Source: Alphaproteobacteria bacterium (GTDB lineage Bacteria > Pseudomonadota > Alphaproteobacteria > Micropepsales > Micropepsaceae). Taken from it: a stretch of 40,599 nt of DNA. A model generated the notes under the pieces. That model saw only the letters and a program-made list of their open reading frames with translations. It had not been told where the DNA came from and ran no database searches. Below, piece after piece: positions 1 to 8,792 of this stretch (the stretch's first letter is position 1; the number at the start of each line of letters is the position of its first letter). A program made the position numbers and the translations under genes. Location: NCBI GenBank assembly GCA_019247845.1, contig JAFBAL010000007.1, forward strand, positions 1 through 40,599. The letters run 5' to 3'.

Positions 1-152
1 TCGGCGCGGCGGCGGATATTCTCGGCTTCCGCCAGGGCGCGCAGCCGCTGGTCTTTCAACGAAGCCACTTCGTCCTGCAGCGCCTGCAGCACGGCGAATT
101 CCGCGGCATGCGGATTTTCGGAATCGGGCAATTGGGTCGGTTCGTCACTCAT
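1..152 (-). CDS. grpE: GrpE nucleotide exchange factor, N-terminal part (cut by window edge)
   Basis: Only the first 50 residues are inside the window; the gene continues past base 1. The start is the ATG at 152, reading MSDEPTQLPDSENPH. A glutamine- and glutamate-rich helix follows and ends in RALAEAENIRRRA, which is the hallmark segment of the GrpE coiled-coil dimerisation helix. GrpE releases ADP from DnaK in the cytoplasm. It lies 36 bases downstream of hrcA on the same strand, the common hrcA-grpE heat-shock order, so co-transcription is likely. The identification rests on one motif and the neighbour, both characteristic. Confidence 0.9.
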   Translation of the reverse strand, partial: MSDEPTQLPDSENPHAAEFAVLQALQDEVASLKDQRLRALAEAENIRRRA

Positions 153-188
153 AACGGGGTCACTCTGTTTGCGCGCGCTCCATAAACC

Positions 189-1229
189 CTAAGCGAGCAA
201 TCGTCCAATGACTTTGGCGGTATGGTCCACCATGGGGATAATCCGGCCATAATTCAGCCTTGTGGGCCCCAACACCCCAATAACCCCAACAATCTTGCCT
301 TGGGCATTGGCGTAAGGCGCGGCCACGATGGAGGAGCCGGAGAGGCTGAACAGCCGGTTCTCCGACCCGATGAAGATGCGCACGCCGTCGCCCTCGCGCG
401 CCAGCTCCATCAGATGGATGAGGTCGGCCTTGCGCTCGATGTCGTCGAACAGGGTGCGCACGCGCTCGAGGTCCGCCTGGGCCTCGACGGTGTCGAGCAG
501 GTGCGAGGTACCGCGCACGATCAGCACCTTTTCCGGGCCCGCAAGCGTCGCCAAGCCCTCGGCCACGACCTTCGCGGTCAGCGCGTCGAGCTCGGCGCGC
601 TCGTCGTCCAGCTCGCTGCGGATCGCGGCCCGCGCCTCTTCCAGGGTGCGGCCGCGCAGCCGCGCGTTCAGATAGTTGGACGCCTCGGACAGCGCCGAGA
701 CCGGCAGGCCCGTCGGCGCGTCGATCAGCCTGTTCTCGACCTGGCCGTCCTCGGCGACGATGACGACCAGCGCCTTGCCGGGCGCCACCGCGACGAACTC
801 GACATGCTTGAGGACCGCATCCTGCTTGGCGGCGACGACGAGCCCGGCGCAGCGCGACAGACCCGACAGCAGGGTGGTCGCCTGGGTCAGCACCTCTTCG
901 ATGCCGCGGCCCGAGCCGTTGATGCGCGCCTCGATGGCGACGCGCTCGTCCGGAGCGAGCTGGCCGATCTCCAAGAGGCCGTCGACGAAGAGCCGCAGGC
1001 CCCGCTCGGTCGGCACCCGCCCGGCGCTGGTATGCGGGGCATAAAGCAGGCCCATGGCCTCCAGATCGGCCATGACGTTGCGGATCGAGGCCGGCGAAAG
1101 CTGGGTCGGCAGGCGCTGGGACAGGGTGCGCGAACCCACCGGCTCGCCCGAGCTGATGTACGCCTCCACCAGGTGGCGAAACACCTCCCGAGGCCGTCCG
1201 TCCAATCCGCTGTTCTGCCTGTAGTCCAA
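189..1229 (-). CDS. hrcA: Heat-inducible transcription repressor HrcA
   Basis: HrcA represses chaperone genes by binding the CIRCE operator and depends on GroEL for folding. The N-terminal winged helix is clear: [21 protein letters not shown], then [18 protein letters not shown] and [14 protein letters not shown]. The C-terminal region keeps IFIGSEN and the closing [21 protein letters not shown]. The open frame extends up to a TTG at 1316, but that would put the start against the divergent rph gene and place the CIRCE-like site inside the coding region. I chose the TTG at 1229, 9 codons before the conserved LDGRPREVF block. A GTG at 1277 or TTG at 1205 is also possible, and none has an ideal ribosome site. 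The gene is followed by grpE. Confidence 0.93.
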   Translation of the reverse strand: MDYRQNSGLDGRPREVFRHLVEAYISSGEPVGSRTLSQRLPTQLSPASIRNVMADLEAMGLLYAPHTSAGRVPTERGLRLFVDGLLEIGQLAPDERVAIEARINGSGRGIEEVLTQATTLLSGLSRCAGLVVAAKQDAVLKHVEFVAVAPGKALVVIVAEDGQVENRLIDAPTGLPVSALSEASNYLNARLRGRTLEEARAAIRSELDDERAELDALTAKVVAEGLATLAGPEKVLIVRGTSHLLDTVEAQADLERVRTLFDDIERKADLIHLMELAREGDGVRIFIGSENRLFSLSGSSIVAAPYANAQGKIVGVIGVLGPTRLNYGRIIPMVDHTAKVIGRLLA

Positions 1230-1270
1230 ACCTCTGATCCGGTTACATATTCTTCGGGCACATAAGCATA

Positions 1271-1297
1271 TTTGCACTCGCCCCGCCCGACCGCTAG
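1271..1297 (-). promoter_or_regulatory. CIRCE-like operator between hrcA and rph
   Basis: The plus strand shows TTTGCACTC, nine bases, then GACCGCTAG. The CIRCE consensus is TTAGCACTC-N9-GAGTGCTAA. The left arm matches 8 of 9 positions and the right arm 6 of 9, with exact spacing. It lies upstream of the chosen hrcA start and 35 bases before the rph ATG, where autoregulation of hrcA-grpE would be expected. The right arm is degenerate, so this is a candidate only. Confidence 0.5.
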
Positions 1298-1332
1298 GTA
1301 ACGGCGTCACCGCCAAACATCAAGGCCAGACC

Positions 1333-2040
1333 ATGCGCGACCGCGCGTCCGATCAATTGCGACCCGTGAGCCTGGAGCCCGGTTTTTCCCGCCATGCCGA
1401 GGGTTCGTGCCTGGTCAAGTTCGGCCATACCCATGTGCTGGTGACCGCCAGCCTGGACGAAGGCGTCCCGGGCTTCCTGCGCGGCTCGGGCAAGGGCTGG
1501 GTCACGGCCGAATACGGCATGCTGCCCCGCGCCACCCATACCCGCGGACGCAGAGAGGCGGCGCAGGGCAAGCAGAGCGGCCGCACCCAGGAAATCCAGC
1601 GGCTGATCGGCCGGTCCTTGCGCGCGGTGACCGACCTGACCGCCTTGGGCGAACGCCAGATCCAGATCGATTGCGACGTGCTCCAGGCCGACGGCGGCAC
1701 GCGCACGGCGTCGATCACCGGCGCCTATGTCGCGCTGGCGCAATGCATCAAGTTCATGACCAGGACCGGCGCGGTGACGCGGCCGGCGCTCAAGGACCAT
1801 GTCGCCGCGATCAGCTGCGGCATCGTCAAGGGCGAGGTCGTGCTCGACCTCGACTACGACGAGGACTCGACCGCCGAGACCGACGCGAACTTCGTCATGA
1901 CCGGCGCGGGCGGGCTGGTCGAGATCCAGGGCACCGCCGAAGGTGCTCCGTTCACGGACGAACAGTTCACGCAGATGCTGCGCCTGGCGCGCGCCGGAAT
2001 CGGCGAGCTGGTCGCGGCACAGAAGCGGGCATTGGGATGA
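1333..2040 (+). CDS. rph: Ribonuclease PH
   Basis: This 235-residue protein has the usual length and near-complete conservation of RNase PH, the phosphorolytic 3'-5' exoribonuclease that trims tRNA 3' ends. Visible landmarks are the start [18 protein letters not shown], the [16 protein letters not shown] segment, the basic [17 protein letters not shown] helix, [18 protein letters not shown], and the acidic [17 protein letters not shown] loop, which holds the metal-binding aspartates in the family. It is divergent from hrcA and overlaps rdgB by ATGA at 2037-2040, so translation of the two is probably coupled. Confidence 0.97.
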   Translation: MRDRASDQLRPVSLEPGFSRHAEGSCLVKFGHTHVLVTASLDEGVPGFLRGSGKGWVTAEYGMLPRATHTRGRREAAQGKQSGRTQEIQRLIGRSLRAVTDLTALGERQIQIDCDVLQADGGTRTASITGAYVALAQCIKFMTRTGAVTRPALKDHVAAISCGIVKGEVVLDLDYDEDSTAETDANFVMTGAGGLVEIQGTAEGAPFTDEQFTQMLRLARAGIGELVAAQKRALG

Positions 2041-2597
2041 AGCTGGTCGTCGCCAGCCACAACAAGGGCAAGGTCCGCGAGATCGAAGCGTTGCTCGCGC
2101 CGCTGGGCTTCGAGATCGTCGGTGCCGAAAACCTCGAAGAGCCGGAGGAGACCGGCGCGACCTTCGAGGACAATGCGATCCTGAAGGCGCGCGCGGCCTG
2201 CGATGCGACGGGTCTGGCGGCGCTGGCCGACGATTCCGGCTTGAGCGTCGAAGCCCTGGACGGCGCGCCCGGGATCTATTCCGCGCGCTGGGCGGGCGAG
2301 ACGAAGGACTTCCGCGCGGCGATGGCGCGCGTCGAGCGCGAGCTCCACGGACGCAACAGCAAGGCGAAATTCGTCTGCGTGCTGGCGCTCGCCAAGCCGG
2401 GCGAGGCGGTGCAGACCTTCCGCGGCGAAGTGCACGGCCGCCTCGCCTTCCCGCCGCGCGGCGACAAGGGCTTCGGCTATGACCCGATCTTCGTCGCCGA
2501 CGGGATGAGCGAGACCTTCGGCGAGATCGACCCCGCTCTCAAGCATTCGATCAGCCACCGCGCCAAGGCGTTCGAGAAGTTCGTGAAGAGCCTATGA
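2037..2597 (+). CDS. rdgB: XTP/dITP diphosphatase (non-canonical purine NTP pyrophosphatase)
   Basis: This 186-residue enzyme of the Ham1/RdgB family hydrolyses XTP, dITP and ITP to the monophosphates and so keeps deaminated purines out of nucleic acids. The N-terminal [14 protein letters not shown], the central [24 protein letters not shown] and the later GFGYDPIF and HSISHRAKA are the family signatures. The start ATG lies inside the rph stop region, and the gene ends in an ATGA overlap with hemW. The open frame runs much further upstream inside rph; that extension is not credible because it replaces the family's N-terminus. Confidence 0.97.
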   Translation: MKLVVASHNKGKVREIEALLAPLGFEIVGAENLEEPEETGATFEDNAILKARAACDATGLAALADDSGLSVEALDGAPGIYSARWAGETKDFRAAMARVERELHGRNSKAKFVCVLALAKPGEAVQTFRGEVHGRLAFPPRGDKGFGYDPIFVADGMSETFGEIDPALKHSISHRAKAFEKFVKSL

Positions 2598-3700
2598 GCT
2601 TCGGCGTCTATGTCCATTGGCCGTTCTGCGCGGCGAAGTGCCCGTACTGCGATTTCAACAGCCATGTGCGCAGCGTCGTCGACGAGGACGCCTGGACACG
2701 CGGCATCGTGCGCGAGCTCGAAAACGTCGCTTCGCTGCAAGGCGGCGCGCGGCCGGCGGTGCAGACGGTGTTCTTCGGCGGCGGCACGCCGTCGCTGATG
2801 AGCGGGCGCGCGGTGGGGACCGTGCTCGACAAGATCGCGGGCCTTTGGCCGCGCGGAAACGACCTGGAAGTCACGCTCGAGTCCAATCCGGCCAGCGCCG
2901 ACGCGGCGCGCTTCGCCGACTACCGCGCCGCGGGCGTCGACCGCCTGTCGCTGGGCGTGCAGGCCTTGAACGACGCCGACCTGAAGATGCTGGGCCGCCT
3001 GCACGACGTCGCCGAGGCGAAGCGCGCGCTGGACTGGGCGCAGAAGACCTTCGCGCGCGTCTCGCTCGATCTGATCTATGCGCGCCCGCGGCAAACGCCC
3101 GAAGCCTGGCGCAGCGAGCTGAAAGAGGCGCTGTCGTTCGGCACCGAGCACCTTTCGCTCTATCAGCTCACCATCGAGCCCGCGACGCCCTTCGCCACCT
3201 TGCATCGCGCCGGCAAGCTGATCGTCCCCGACGACGACCGCGCCGCCGCGCTGTACGAGCTGACGCAGGAGATGACCGAGGCCGCCGGCCGACCCGCCTA
3301 TGAGATCTCCAACCACGCGCGGCCCGGCGCCGAGGCGCGCCACAACCTCATCTATTGGCGCTATGGCAGCTATGCCGGCGTCGGTCCCGGCGCGCATGGA
3401 CGCCTCGACCTGGACGGCCGGCGCGTTGCCACCGAGACCGAGCGGCTGCCCGAGCGCTGGCTGGGTGCCGCGATGCGCATGAGCGAAATCGCCCCCGAGG
3501 ACGCCGCACGCGAGCACCTGTTGATGAACCTGCGTCTCGCGGAAGGGCTGAGCCTCGCCGGCTTCCAGGCGCGCTGGGGCTGGTCGCCCGATGCGTCGCG
3601 CGTGCCCGACGGCCTGCTCGCCATCGATGGCGACCGCTTGCGCGCCACGCCGCGCGGACGGCTGGTGCTGAACGCGCTGATCGCGGCCCTGGCGCCCTAA
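2594..3700 (+). CDS. hemW: HemW-type radical SAM heme chaperone
   Basis: This 368-residue radical SAM protein of the HemN-like group is now assigned as HemW, which inserts heme into membrane respiratory proteins, rather than as a coproporphyrinogen oxidase. The iron-sulfur cluster motif is C12-x3-C16-x2-C19 in [22 protein letters not shown], the ESNP segment and SLGVQALND follow in radical SAM order. [20 protein letters not shown] near residue 260 is the HemW-type C-terminal marker. The gene is translationally coupled to rdgB, and its stop overlaps the stop of the convergent lipoprotein gene by two bases. The rph-rdgB-hemW order is widespread in Alphaproteobacteria. Confidence 0.95.
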   Translation: MSFGVYVHWPFCAAKCPYCDFNSHVRSVVDEDAWTRGIVRELENVASLQGGARPAVQTVFFGGGTPSLMSGRAVGTVLDKIAGLWPRGNDLEVTLESNPASADAARFADYRAAGVDRLSLGVQALNDADLKMLGRLHDVAEAKRALDWAQKTFARVSLDLIYARPRQTPEAWRSELKEALSFGTEHLSLYQLTIEPATPFATLHRAGKLIVPDDDRAAALYELTQEMTEAAGRPAYEISNHARPGAEARHNLIYWRYGSYAGVGPGAHGRLDLDGRRVATETERLPERWLGAAMRMSEIAPEDAAREHLLMNLRLAEGLSLAGFQARWGWSPDASRVPDGLLAIDGDRLRATPRGRLVLNALIAALAP

Positions 3701-4920
3701 CTTCCTTTCGCCTGGAACGTCGTCGGGGCGGGGCTGACCACCGCGAAGCCGCCGGGACGCACCGCCAGCACCGGCAGGCCGCGGTCGATGGAGCCGTCCG
3801 CGTTGAACCGGAAGATGCCGTCCACCCCTGAGAAGCCGTTGGGATCGGTGAGCGTCGCTTGCGTGAAGCGGTGATAGGGCTGGCCGCTGCCGAGCAGGGC
3901 GATCAGCGACACCGCGTCATAGGCCAGCGCCGCCAGCTGCGGCGGCGCCGAACCGAAGGTCGAGCGGTATTTGGCCGTGAAGTTCGAATCCGCATCCGGC
4001 GCGGGGGCGGCGAACCAGCCGTCGCGCAAGGTGGCTTCCTTGGTGATCGCCAGATCGTCCCACAACCCGGTGCCCATGAGCTTCACCTTGCCCAGGTCGA
4101 TGCCGTTGGCGGCGAGGCTCGGCGCGATCGAGCGCAGAAGCGTGCCGCCTTGCGCGATGAACACCGCGTCGGCATCGGTCTTGGCGATGGCGGACGCCTG
4201 GGTCGTCACCGCGCCGCTGCCGGCCGAGAAGTGCTCGACCGCGGTTACCGTGCCGCCCGCGGCCTTGACCTCTTCGCGGAACGCCTGCTCGCTCACCTGG
4301 CCATAGGAGGTCGACGGCACCAGGGCTGCGAAATTCTTGTGCCCCTGCGCCGCCGCAAAGGCGACGACGCGCCGGACCTCGTTCTGCGGCTGGAAGCTCA
4401 GGAGATAGACGCCGCGGCCGGCGACGTTGCGGTCGGTCGAGAAGGCGAGCACCGGCACGCCGCGGTCGCGCGCGAGCGGGGCTACCGCGCTGACCGAACC
4501 GGCGAAGAGCGGACCGATGAGGATCTCGGCGCCCTGGTTGAGCAGCCGCTCGGCCGCCGAGGCCGCGTCCGACGGCTTGCCGGATTCGTCGGCCGTCATC
4601 AGCACCATGTCCTTGTTGCCGGAATCGTAGAGCGCGAGCTGCGCCGCCTTGAGCATGGCATTGGCCAAGGTGCGCGTCGGCGCGGAAGGATTCGACAGCG
4701 GCAGGATCACGCCGACGCGCAGCGGCGTCTTGTCCTTGTCCATGTTGGCGAGGCGCAGGAAGGTGGGGGAATCCGCCGAAAGCTGGTGCGGCGCCGTCGG
4801 CGCGGGCGGCGGCGGGGGAGGAGGCGGCAGCACCTTGACCGGCTGAGGCGTCTGGCAGCCCGCCAGCAGCGCTATCGAAAGCGCGCCCAGGATGGCACAA
4901 AGACGGGTGGGAACCGGCAT
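3697..4920 (-). CDS. Outer-membrane lipoprotein, LpoA/LppC-like penicillin-binding protein activator
   Basis: This is a 407-residue lipoprotein. A hydrophobic signal ends in LLAGC, with the lipidated cysteine about residue 22, followed by an eight-proline run. The rest is a type 1 periplasmic-binding fold: RVGVILPLS, a GAEILIGPLFAGSVSAVAPLA segment, and GVPVLAFSTDRNVAG. This arrangement is annotated in Alphaproteobacteria as a penicillin-binding protein activator (LpoA C-terminal-like), and the position beside rsmI and yraN is the same as for yraM/lpoA in other Proteobacteria. I chose the ATG at 4920 because AGGAG sits six bases before it; the ATG at 4926 touches that site. A plain branched-chain amino acid binding protein is the alternative, but no ABC transporter genes are nearby. 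Confidence 0.85.
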   Translation of the reverse strand: MPVPTRLCAILGALSIALLAGCQTPQPVKVLPPPPPPPPAPTAPHQLSADSPTFLRLANMDKDKTPLRVGVILPLSNPSAPTRTLANAMLKAAQLALYDSGNKDMVLMTADESGKPSDAASAAERLLNQGAEILIGPLFAGSVSAVAPLARDRGVPVLAFSTDRNVAGRGVYLLSFQPQNEVRRVVAFAAAQGHKNFAALVPSTSYGQVSEQAFREEVKAAGGTVTAVEHFSAGSGAVTTQASAIAKTDADAVFIAQGGTLLRSIAPSLAANGIDLGKVKLMGTGLWDDLAITKEATLRDGWFAAPAPDADSNFTAKYRSTFGSAPPQLAALAYDAVSLIALLGSGQPYHRFTQATLTDPNGFSGVDGIFRFNADGSIDRGLPVLAVRPGGFAVVSPAPTTFQAKGS

Positions 4921-4980
4921 GGACATCTCCTCTTGAGCGGCAAACTTACGGGTTCGGACGCGGCGGGTAAATCGGCCCGG

Positions 4981-5004
4981 CGCGACGACCGGCGCGACGA
5001 CCGG
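4981..5004 (+). repeat. 12-base tandem repeat before rsmI
   Basis: Two perfect copies of CGCGACGACCGG lie side by side, followed by a partial third (CACGACAGG). The repeat sits between the divergent lipoprotein gene and the chosen rsmI start. If rsmI began at the earlier TTG (4933) this would encode an Arg/Asp-rich tail unlike the family, which is one reason for preferring the later start. Confidence 0.7.
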
Positions 5005-5025
5005 CACGACAGGCTGGGCGACGAC

Positions 5026-5856
5026 TTGGCGCCGGGCCTTTACGTGACCGCGACGCCCATAGGCAACGCGCAGGACGTCACCCTGCGCGCGCTGACGGTG
5101 CTGAAAAATTGCGACCTGATCGCGGCCGAGGACACGCGCGTCACGGGCAAGCTGCTGGCCATCCACGGCATCCGCAAGCCGCTCGGCGCCTATAACGACC
5201 ACAATGCGGTGCGCGAGCGGCCGAAGCTGATCGCCAGGCTGCGCCAGGGCGCGCGCATCGCGCTGGTCAGCGACGCCGGCACGCCGCTGATCTCGGACCC
5301 CGGCTTCAAGCTGGTGCGCGAGGCGATCCAGGAGGGGCTGCCCGTCCATGCCATCCCCGGCGCCTCGGCGGTGATGACGGGGCTGACGCTGGCAGGCCTG
5401 CCGACCGACCGCTTCCTGTTCGCGGGCTTCCTTCCCGTGCGCTCCGGCGAGCGCAAGACGGCGCTGGCGGAACTCAAGGACATCCGCGCGACGCTGGTGT
5501 TCTTCGAATCGGCGCAGCGGCTGTCCGAGAGCCTGGCCGACATGGCGGAGGTCTTCGGGCTTCGCACCGTGGCGGTGGCGCGCGAGTTGACCAAGCTGCA
5601 CGAAGAGGTGCGCCGCGGGCTGCTGGGCGGGCTGGCCGAGCACTATGCCCGCCAAGGCGCGCCGAAGGGCGAGGTCACCGTGATCGTCTCGCCCCCGCAC
5701 GATGCCCCCGCCGATACCGCGCGCATCGATGCGGCGCTGGACAAGGCGCTGGAATTCATGCCGCTGCGCGCCGCCGTCGACCTGGTTTCCGAGATGCTCG
5801 AGGCGCCGCGCAAGCCGGTCTATGAGCGCGCGCTCGCGAAGAAGGCCGATGGCTGA
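5026..5856 (+). CDS. rsmI: 16S rRNA (cytidine(1402)-2'-O)-methyltransferase
   Basis: RsmI methylates the 2'-hydroxyl of C1402 in 16S rRNA using S-adenosylmethionine. The 276-residue product shows YVTATPIGN at the N-terminus, LIAAEDTRVTGKLL, the ALVSDAGTPLISDPGF block and the PGASAVMTGLTLAGLPTDRFLFAGFLP block, all diagnostic of this tetrapyrrole-methylase-fold family. I take the TTG at 5026, which starts just before LYVTATPIGN as in homologues; no ATG is available. A TTG at 4933 would add about 30 low-complexity residues. The end overlaps yraN by eight bases. Confidence 0.95.
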   Translation: MAPGLYVTATPIGNAQDVTLRALTVLKNCDLIAAEDTRVTGKLLAIHGIRKPLGAYNDHNAVRERPKLIARLRQGARIALVSDAGTPLISDPGFKLVREAIQEGLPVHAIPGASAVMTGLTLAGLPTDRFLFAGFLPVRSGERKTALAELKDIRATLVFFESAQRLSESLADMAEVFGLRTVAVARELTKLHEEVRRGLLGGLAEHYARQGAPKGEVTVIVSPPHDAPADTARIDAALDKALEFMPLRAAVDLVSEMLEAPRKPVYERALAKKADG

Positions 5857-6241
5857 GCGCAAAGCCGGCCGCGGCGCGCCCGACAAGCGCCAAGCCGAGC
5901 GCCATGGGCGGCGCAGCGAAACCTTCGCCGCGCTGCTTCTGCAAATGAAGCTCTACCGCATCCTGGGCCGGCGCGTGCGCACGCCGCTGGGCGAGATCGA
6001 CCTGATCGCGCGCGCGCCCTTCGGTCCGGTCTGCTTCGTCGAGGTCAAGGCGCGCGGCGACGAGATGCAGGCCTCGGACGCGATCGCGTCGCGCCAGCAG
6101 GCGCGCATCGCCCGCGCCGCAGCGCATTATCTTGCGTCGCGGCCGGGCCTGGCTTCGAAAGGCGCGCGCTTCGACGTCATCAGCGTCATACCGGGACGGC
6201 TGCCCCGCCATATCGTGGATGCATGGCGCGCGGATGATTGA
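5849..6241 (+). CDS. yraN: YraN-like (UPF0102) putative endonuclease-fold protein
   Basis: The product has 130 residues and belongs to the UPF0102/YraN family, a PD-(D/E)XK nuclease-like fold of unsettled function. The likely active-site pattern is visible as GEIDLIAR and then CFVEVKAR, followed by the family's QQARIARAAAHYL helix. The first 25 residues are basic and variable. The start ATG overlaps the end of rsmI, a gene pair conserved in many Proteobacteria. The open frame extends upstream within rsmI, but that part is out of keeping with the family. Confidence 0.92.
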   Translation: MAERKAGRGAPDKRQAERHGRRSETFAALLLQMKLYRILGRRVRTPLGEIDLIARAPFGPVCFVEVKARGDEMQASDAIASRQQARIARAAAHYLASRPGLASKGARFDVISVIPGRLPRHIVDAWRADD

Positions 6242-6273
6242 GAAAATCCTTTGCCTTGGTACAAGATCGAGGC

Positions 6274-7089
6274 ATGGGCGAGAATCCTCTCGAATTCCTG
6301 CGCCGCCTGGGCCAGGCCGGCGACGGTCCGCACGACATCGCGCTGGCCGCGCTGATGCTGTCGAGCCTCGACCATCCGACGGTGCCCTTGGGCCCGTCGC
6401 GGGCGCATCTCGACGAGCTGACGGGGCTCGCGCGCGCGGAGGGCGCGCTGATCACCAATGTCGAGGACGGCGCGCGGCTGCTGTCCAACCTTCTGGCCGG
6501 ACGCTGCGGCTATGACGGCGACCGTCTCACCTATGACGACCCGCGCAACGCCGACCTCATCCAGGTGATCGCGCGGCGCAGGGGCATGCCGGTCGCGCTC
6601 GGCATCGTCTACATGCACACCGCGCGCGCGGCGGGACTTGCCGCGAGCGGGCTCGACACGCCGGCGCATTTCCTGGTGATGCTGTCGAAGAGCCGCGCCG
6701 AGGTGCTGATCGATCCGTTCAACGGCGGCGCGGTGCTCGATCCCGAGCGTGCCAGCGGACCGCCGCGCATGGGCGGGCACGAGGGCGGGCATCTGGCCCA
6801 GCCGGTCAGCGACGTCGACGTGCTGCTCAGGCTGGAGAACAACCTGAAGGTCCGCGCGCTGCATATCGGCGACCGCGCCCGCGCGCTCGAGATCGCCAAG
6901 CGCATGATCCTGATCGGGCCCGGCAAGGCGGAGCTGTGGCTCGACCTTGCGCGGCTGAACGAGGCCAACGGAATCCTGGGCGATGCGCGGCGCGCCTATG
7001 AAGCGTGCCTCGACATCGCCCGCCCCGGCCAGATGCTGCACAACGAAGCCGCGCTTGGGCTCGACGGCCTCAAGCGGCGGATCAATTAG
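6274..7089 (+). CDS. SirB1-family transglutaminase-like/TPR protein
   Basis: The 271-residue product matches the SirB1 family pattern. A helical N-terminus comes first, then a transglutaminase-like core recognisable from DDPRNADLIQVIARRRGMPVALG, IVYMHTARAAGL and the HFLV strand with downstream IDPFNGG. A C-terminal tetratricopeptide-like part follows (LENNLKVRALH, MILIGPGKAELWLDLARLN). The biochemical role is not established. The gene sits between yraN and gshB, as in many Alphaproteobacteria. A TTG at 6238 overlapping the yraN stop could also be the start and would add 12 residues; I prefer the ATG with GAGG just before it. Confidence 0.85.
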   Translation: MGENPLEFLRRLGQAGDGPHDIALAALMLSSLDHPTVPLGPSRAHLDELTGLARAEGALITNVEDGARLLSNLLAGRCGYDGDRLTYDDPRNADLIQVIARRRGMPVALGIVYMHTARAAGLAASGLDTPAHFLVMLSKSRAEVLIDPFNGGAVLDPERASGPPRMGGHEGGHLAQPVSDVDVLLRLENNLKVRALHIGDRARALEIAKRMILIGPGKAELWLDLARLNEANGILGDARRAYEACLDIARPGQMLHNEAALGLDGLKRRIN

Positions 7090-7098
7090 GGGACGCTC

Positions 7099-8043
7099 AT
7101 GGCACTCACCGTCGCGATCCAGATGGACCCGATCGAGAAGATCGACATCAACGGCGATTCGACCTTCGCGCTCGCGCTCGAAGCGCAGGCGCGCGGGCAC
7201 AGCTTGCTCTATTACGGGCCGCGCGCGCTTTCCTTCAACGACGGCAAGGTGACGGCACGCGTGCACCCGCTCGCCGTGCGCGCGACCAAGGGCGATCATT
7301 TCACCGCCGGGCCGGCATCGGTTTACGACCTGGCGCAGGCCGACGTGATCCTGATGCGCCAGGACCCGCCCTTCGACATGGCTTACATCACCGCGACGCA
7401 TATCCTGGAGCGGCTGCATCCGAAGACCCTGGTGGTGAACGATCCGGCCGAGGTGCGCAACGCGCCGGAGAAGCTCTTCGTCACCGAGTTCAAGGAGCTG
7501 ATGCCGCCGACCCTGATCACCACCGACCGCGCCGAGATCGACGCCTTCCGCGGCCATCACAAGGACATCATCCTCAAGCCGCTTTACGGCAACGGCGGCG
7601 CGGGCGTGTTCCGCGTCAAGCAGGATGACGAGAACCTGGGCTCGCTGCTCGAGATGTTCACCCAGTTCTATCGCGAGCCGGTGATCGTGCAGCGCTACCT
7701 GCCCGAGGTGCGCCAGGGCGACAAGCGCATCATCCTGGTCGACGGCGAGTTCGCGGGCGCGATCAACCGCGTGCCTGCGGCCGGCGAGGCGCGCTCGAAC
7801 ATGCATGTCGGCGGACGGCCCGAAGCCACGAGCCTGACCGCGCGCGAACGGCAGATCTGCGGCACGATCGGGCCCGAGCTCAAGCGCCGCGGCTTCATCT
7901 TCACCGGCATCGACGTGATCGGCGATCACCTGACCGAGATCAACGTCACCTCGCCCACCGGCATCCACGAGGTCAAGCGCTTCGGGGGCGCCGACATCGC
8001 GGCGCTCATCTGGGATGCGATCGAGAGGAAGCGGAAGGGCTAG
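7099..8043 (+). CDS. gshB: Glutathione synthetase
   Basis: This 314-residue ATP-grasp enzyme joins gamma-glutamylcysteine and glycine. The N-terminal [20 protein letters not shown] is the GshB signature. [42 protein letters not shown] (ATP-grasp loop), [12 protein letters not shown] and the closing [13 protein letters not shown] are all present. GGGGA lies upstream of the ATG. Its stop codon shares two bases with the stop of the convergent, frameshifted retropepsin gene. Confidence 0.97.
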   Translation: MALTVAIQMDPIEKIDINGDSTFALALEAQARGHSLLYYGPRALSFNDGKVTARVHPLAVRATKGDHFTAGPASVYDLAQADVILMRQDPPFDMAYITATHILERLHPKTLVVNDPAEVRNAPEKLFVTEFKELMPPTLITTDRAEIDAFRGHHKDIILKPLYGNGGAGVFRVKQDDENLGSLLEMFTQFYREPVIVQRYLPEVRQGDKRIILVDGEFAGAINRVPAAGEARSNMHVGGRPEATSLTARERQICGTIGPELKRRGFIFTGIDVIGDHLTEINVTSPTGIHEVKRFGGADIAALIWDAIERKRKG

Positions 8044-8506
8044 GGCTGGCCGCGATCCGGCTTACGGATGGTGGCGCGGCCCGTCGGGCCGTCATAGGAA
8101 AAATGGTGGTTCTGCAGAAAGCTCCGCCCCAACAGCACGTCGAATTCAATACCGTTCTCTCGTAAGTTCACCGCAGCAAATCGGCCCAATATCAGCGTGT
8201 CGAGCGCAACGATGTGAATTTGAGCCATATATATCGCCACAATCTCGGTGCCGAGCGCGCACCTACCGCGTCTTTGTCGATCAGAACCAAATTGAGTTCA
8301 GTTGCAAGCCGGCGATCGATGTAGGACTCCGATGCGCCGGTATCGATCAATGCGTCCAAGCCCTGAAGGTCGGGCTCGGGAAGGTCGCCAAAGCCGGCGA
8401 CGAACTTGGAGTCGAAGCCGATATCGACCTTCAGCGAAGGGCCGAAGCGTACGAGCAGCTCGCCGCCCTTCGGCGCGTGATCATACCCGCAAAGAGCTTC
8501 GTCCAT
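8040..8506 (-). pseudogene. Retropepsin-like aspartic protease, frameshifted
   Basis: Two overlapping frames together make one retropepsin-like protein. The first runs from the ATG at 8506 and carries the catalytic loop LDALIDTGASESYIDRRLA. The second, open to 8040, carries IYMAQIHIVALDTLILGRFAAV and the second hallmark VLLGRSFLQNHHFSYDG. A single missing base near 8258-8264 separates them: restoring one G gives an unbroken reading of 155 codons plus stop (467 bases plus one equals 156 triplets). As written, the first frame runs on into an unrelated 30-residue tail and stops at 8192. This may be a true inactivation or an assembly error. It overlaps the preceding small gene by 26 bases, as related pairs do. 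Confidence 0.7.
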
Positions 8507-8741
8507 CGGCTCGCCGTTGCACGACGCATACCGGCAAAGCTATTGGCGGTGCGCCGATTTTGCGAATGAGATAGGGACCGCGACCGAAGCGCTTCATGGC
8601 CTCGCCTGCGGCCGCTTCGAAGACGTCGAAAATGCCGACGCGCTCCTCGCCGTGGAAAACCACCCACTTCCCGACGAACTGTTGTTCAAGTTCGAACAGC
8701 TGCGAACGGTACGCGGCCAGCTCGACATCGAGTTCTGCCAT
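8481..8741 (-). CDS. Small DUF5678-like protein paired with the retropepsin gene
   Basis: An 86-residue cytoplasmic protein. The core QQFVGKWVVFHGEERVGIFD followed by FGRGPYLIRKIG resembles the DUF5678 type (an aromatic-G-K-W-V-x-hydrophobic strand, then a P-hydrophobic-I-R strand). Proteins like this are often found directly before a small retropepsin-like gene, as here. No function is known. GGGA lies six bases before the ATG. The reading frame is intact, in contrast to its partner. Confidence 0.65.
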   Translation of the reverse strand: MAELDVELAAYRSQLFELEQQFVGKWVVFHGEERVGIFDVFEAAAGEAMKRFGRGPYLIRKIGAPPIALPVCVVQRRADGRSSLRV

Positions 8742-8792
8742 ATCGTTTCCCGAATCGCTCGCGGGAAATGTACACCCGCTCGTCGCGGATGC

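Noticed and set aside
222..1265. Long plus-strand open frame opposite hrcA (and similar long frames opposite most genes)
   Set aside because: High GC gives long antisense open frames. The translations are Arg/Ala/His-rich with no recognisable motif, while the other strand encodes a known family.
3859..5025. Long upstream extension of the rsmI frame across the lipoprotein gene
   Set aside because: The extension is antisense to a clear lipoprotein gene and has no RsmI-like content; the family begins just before ATPIGN.
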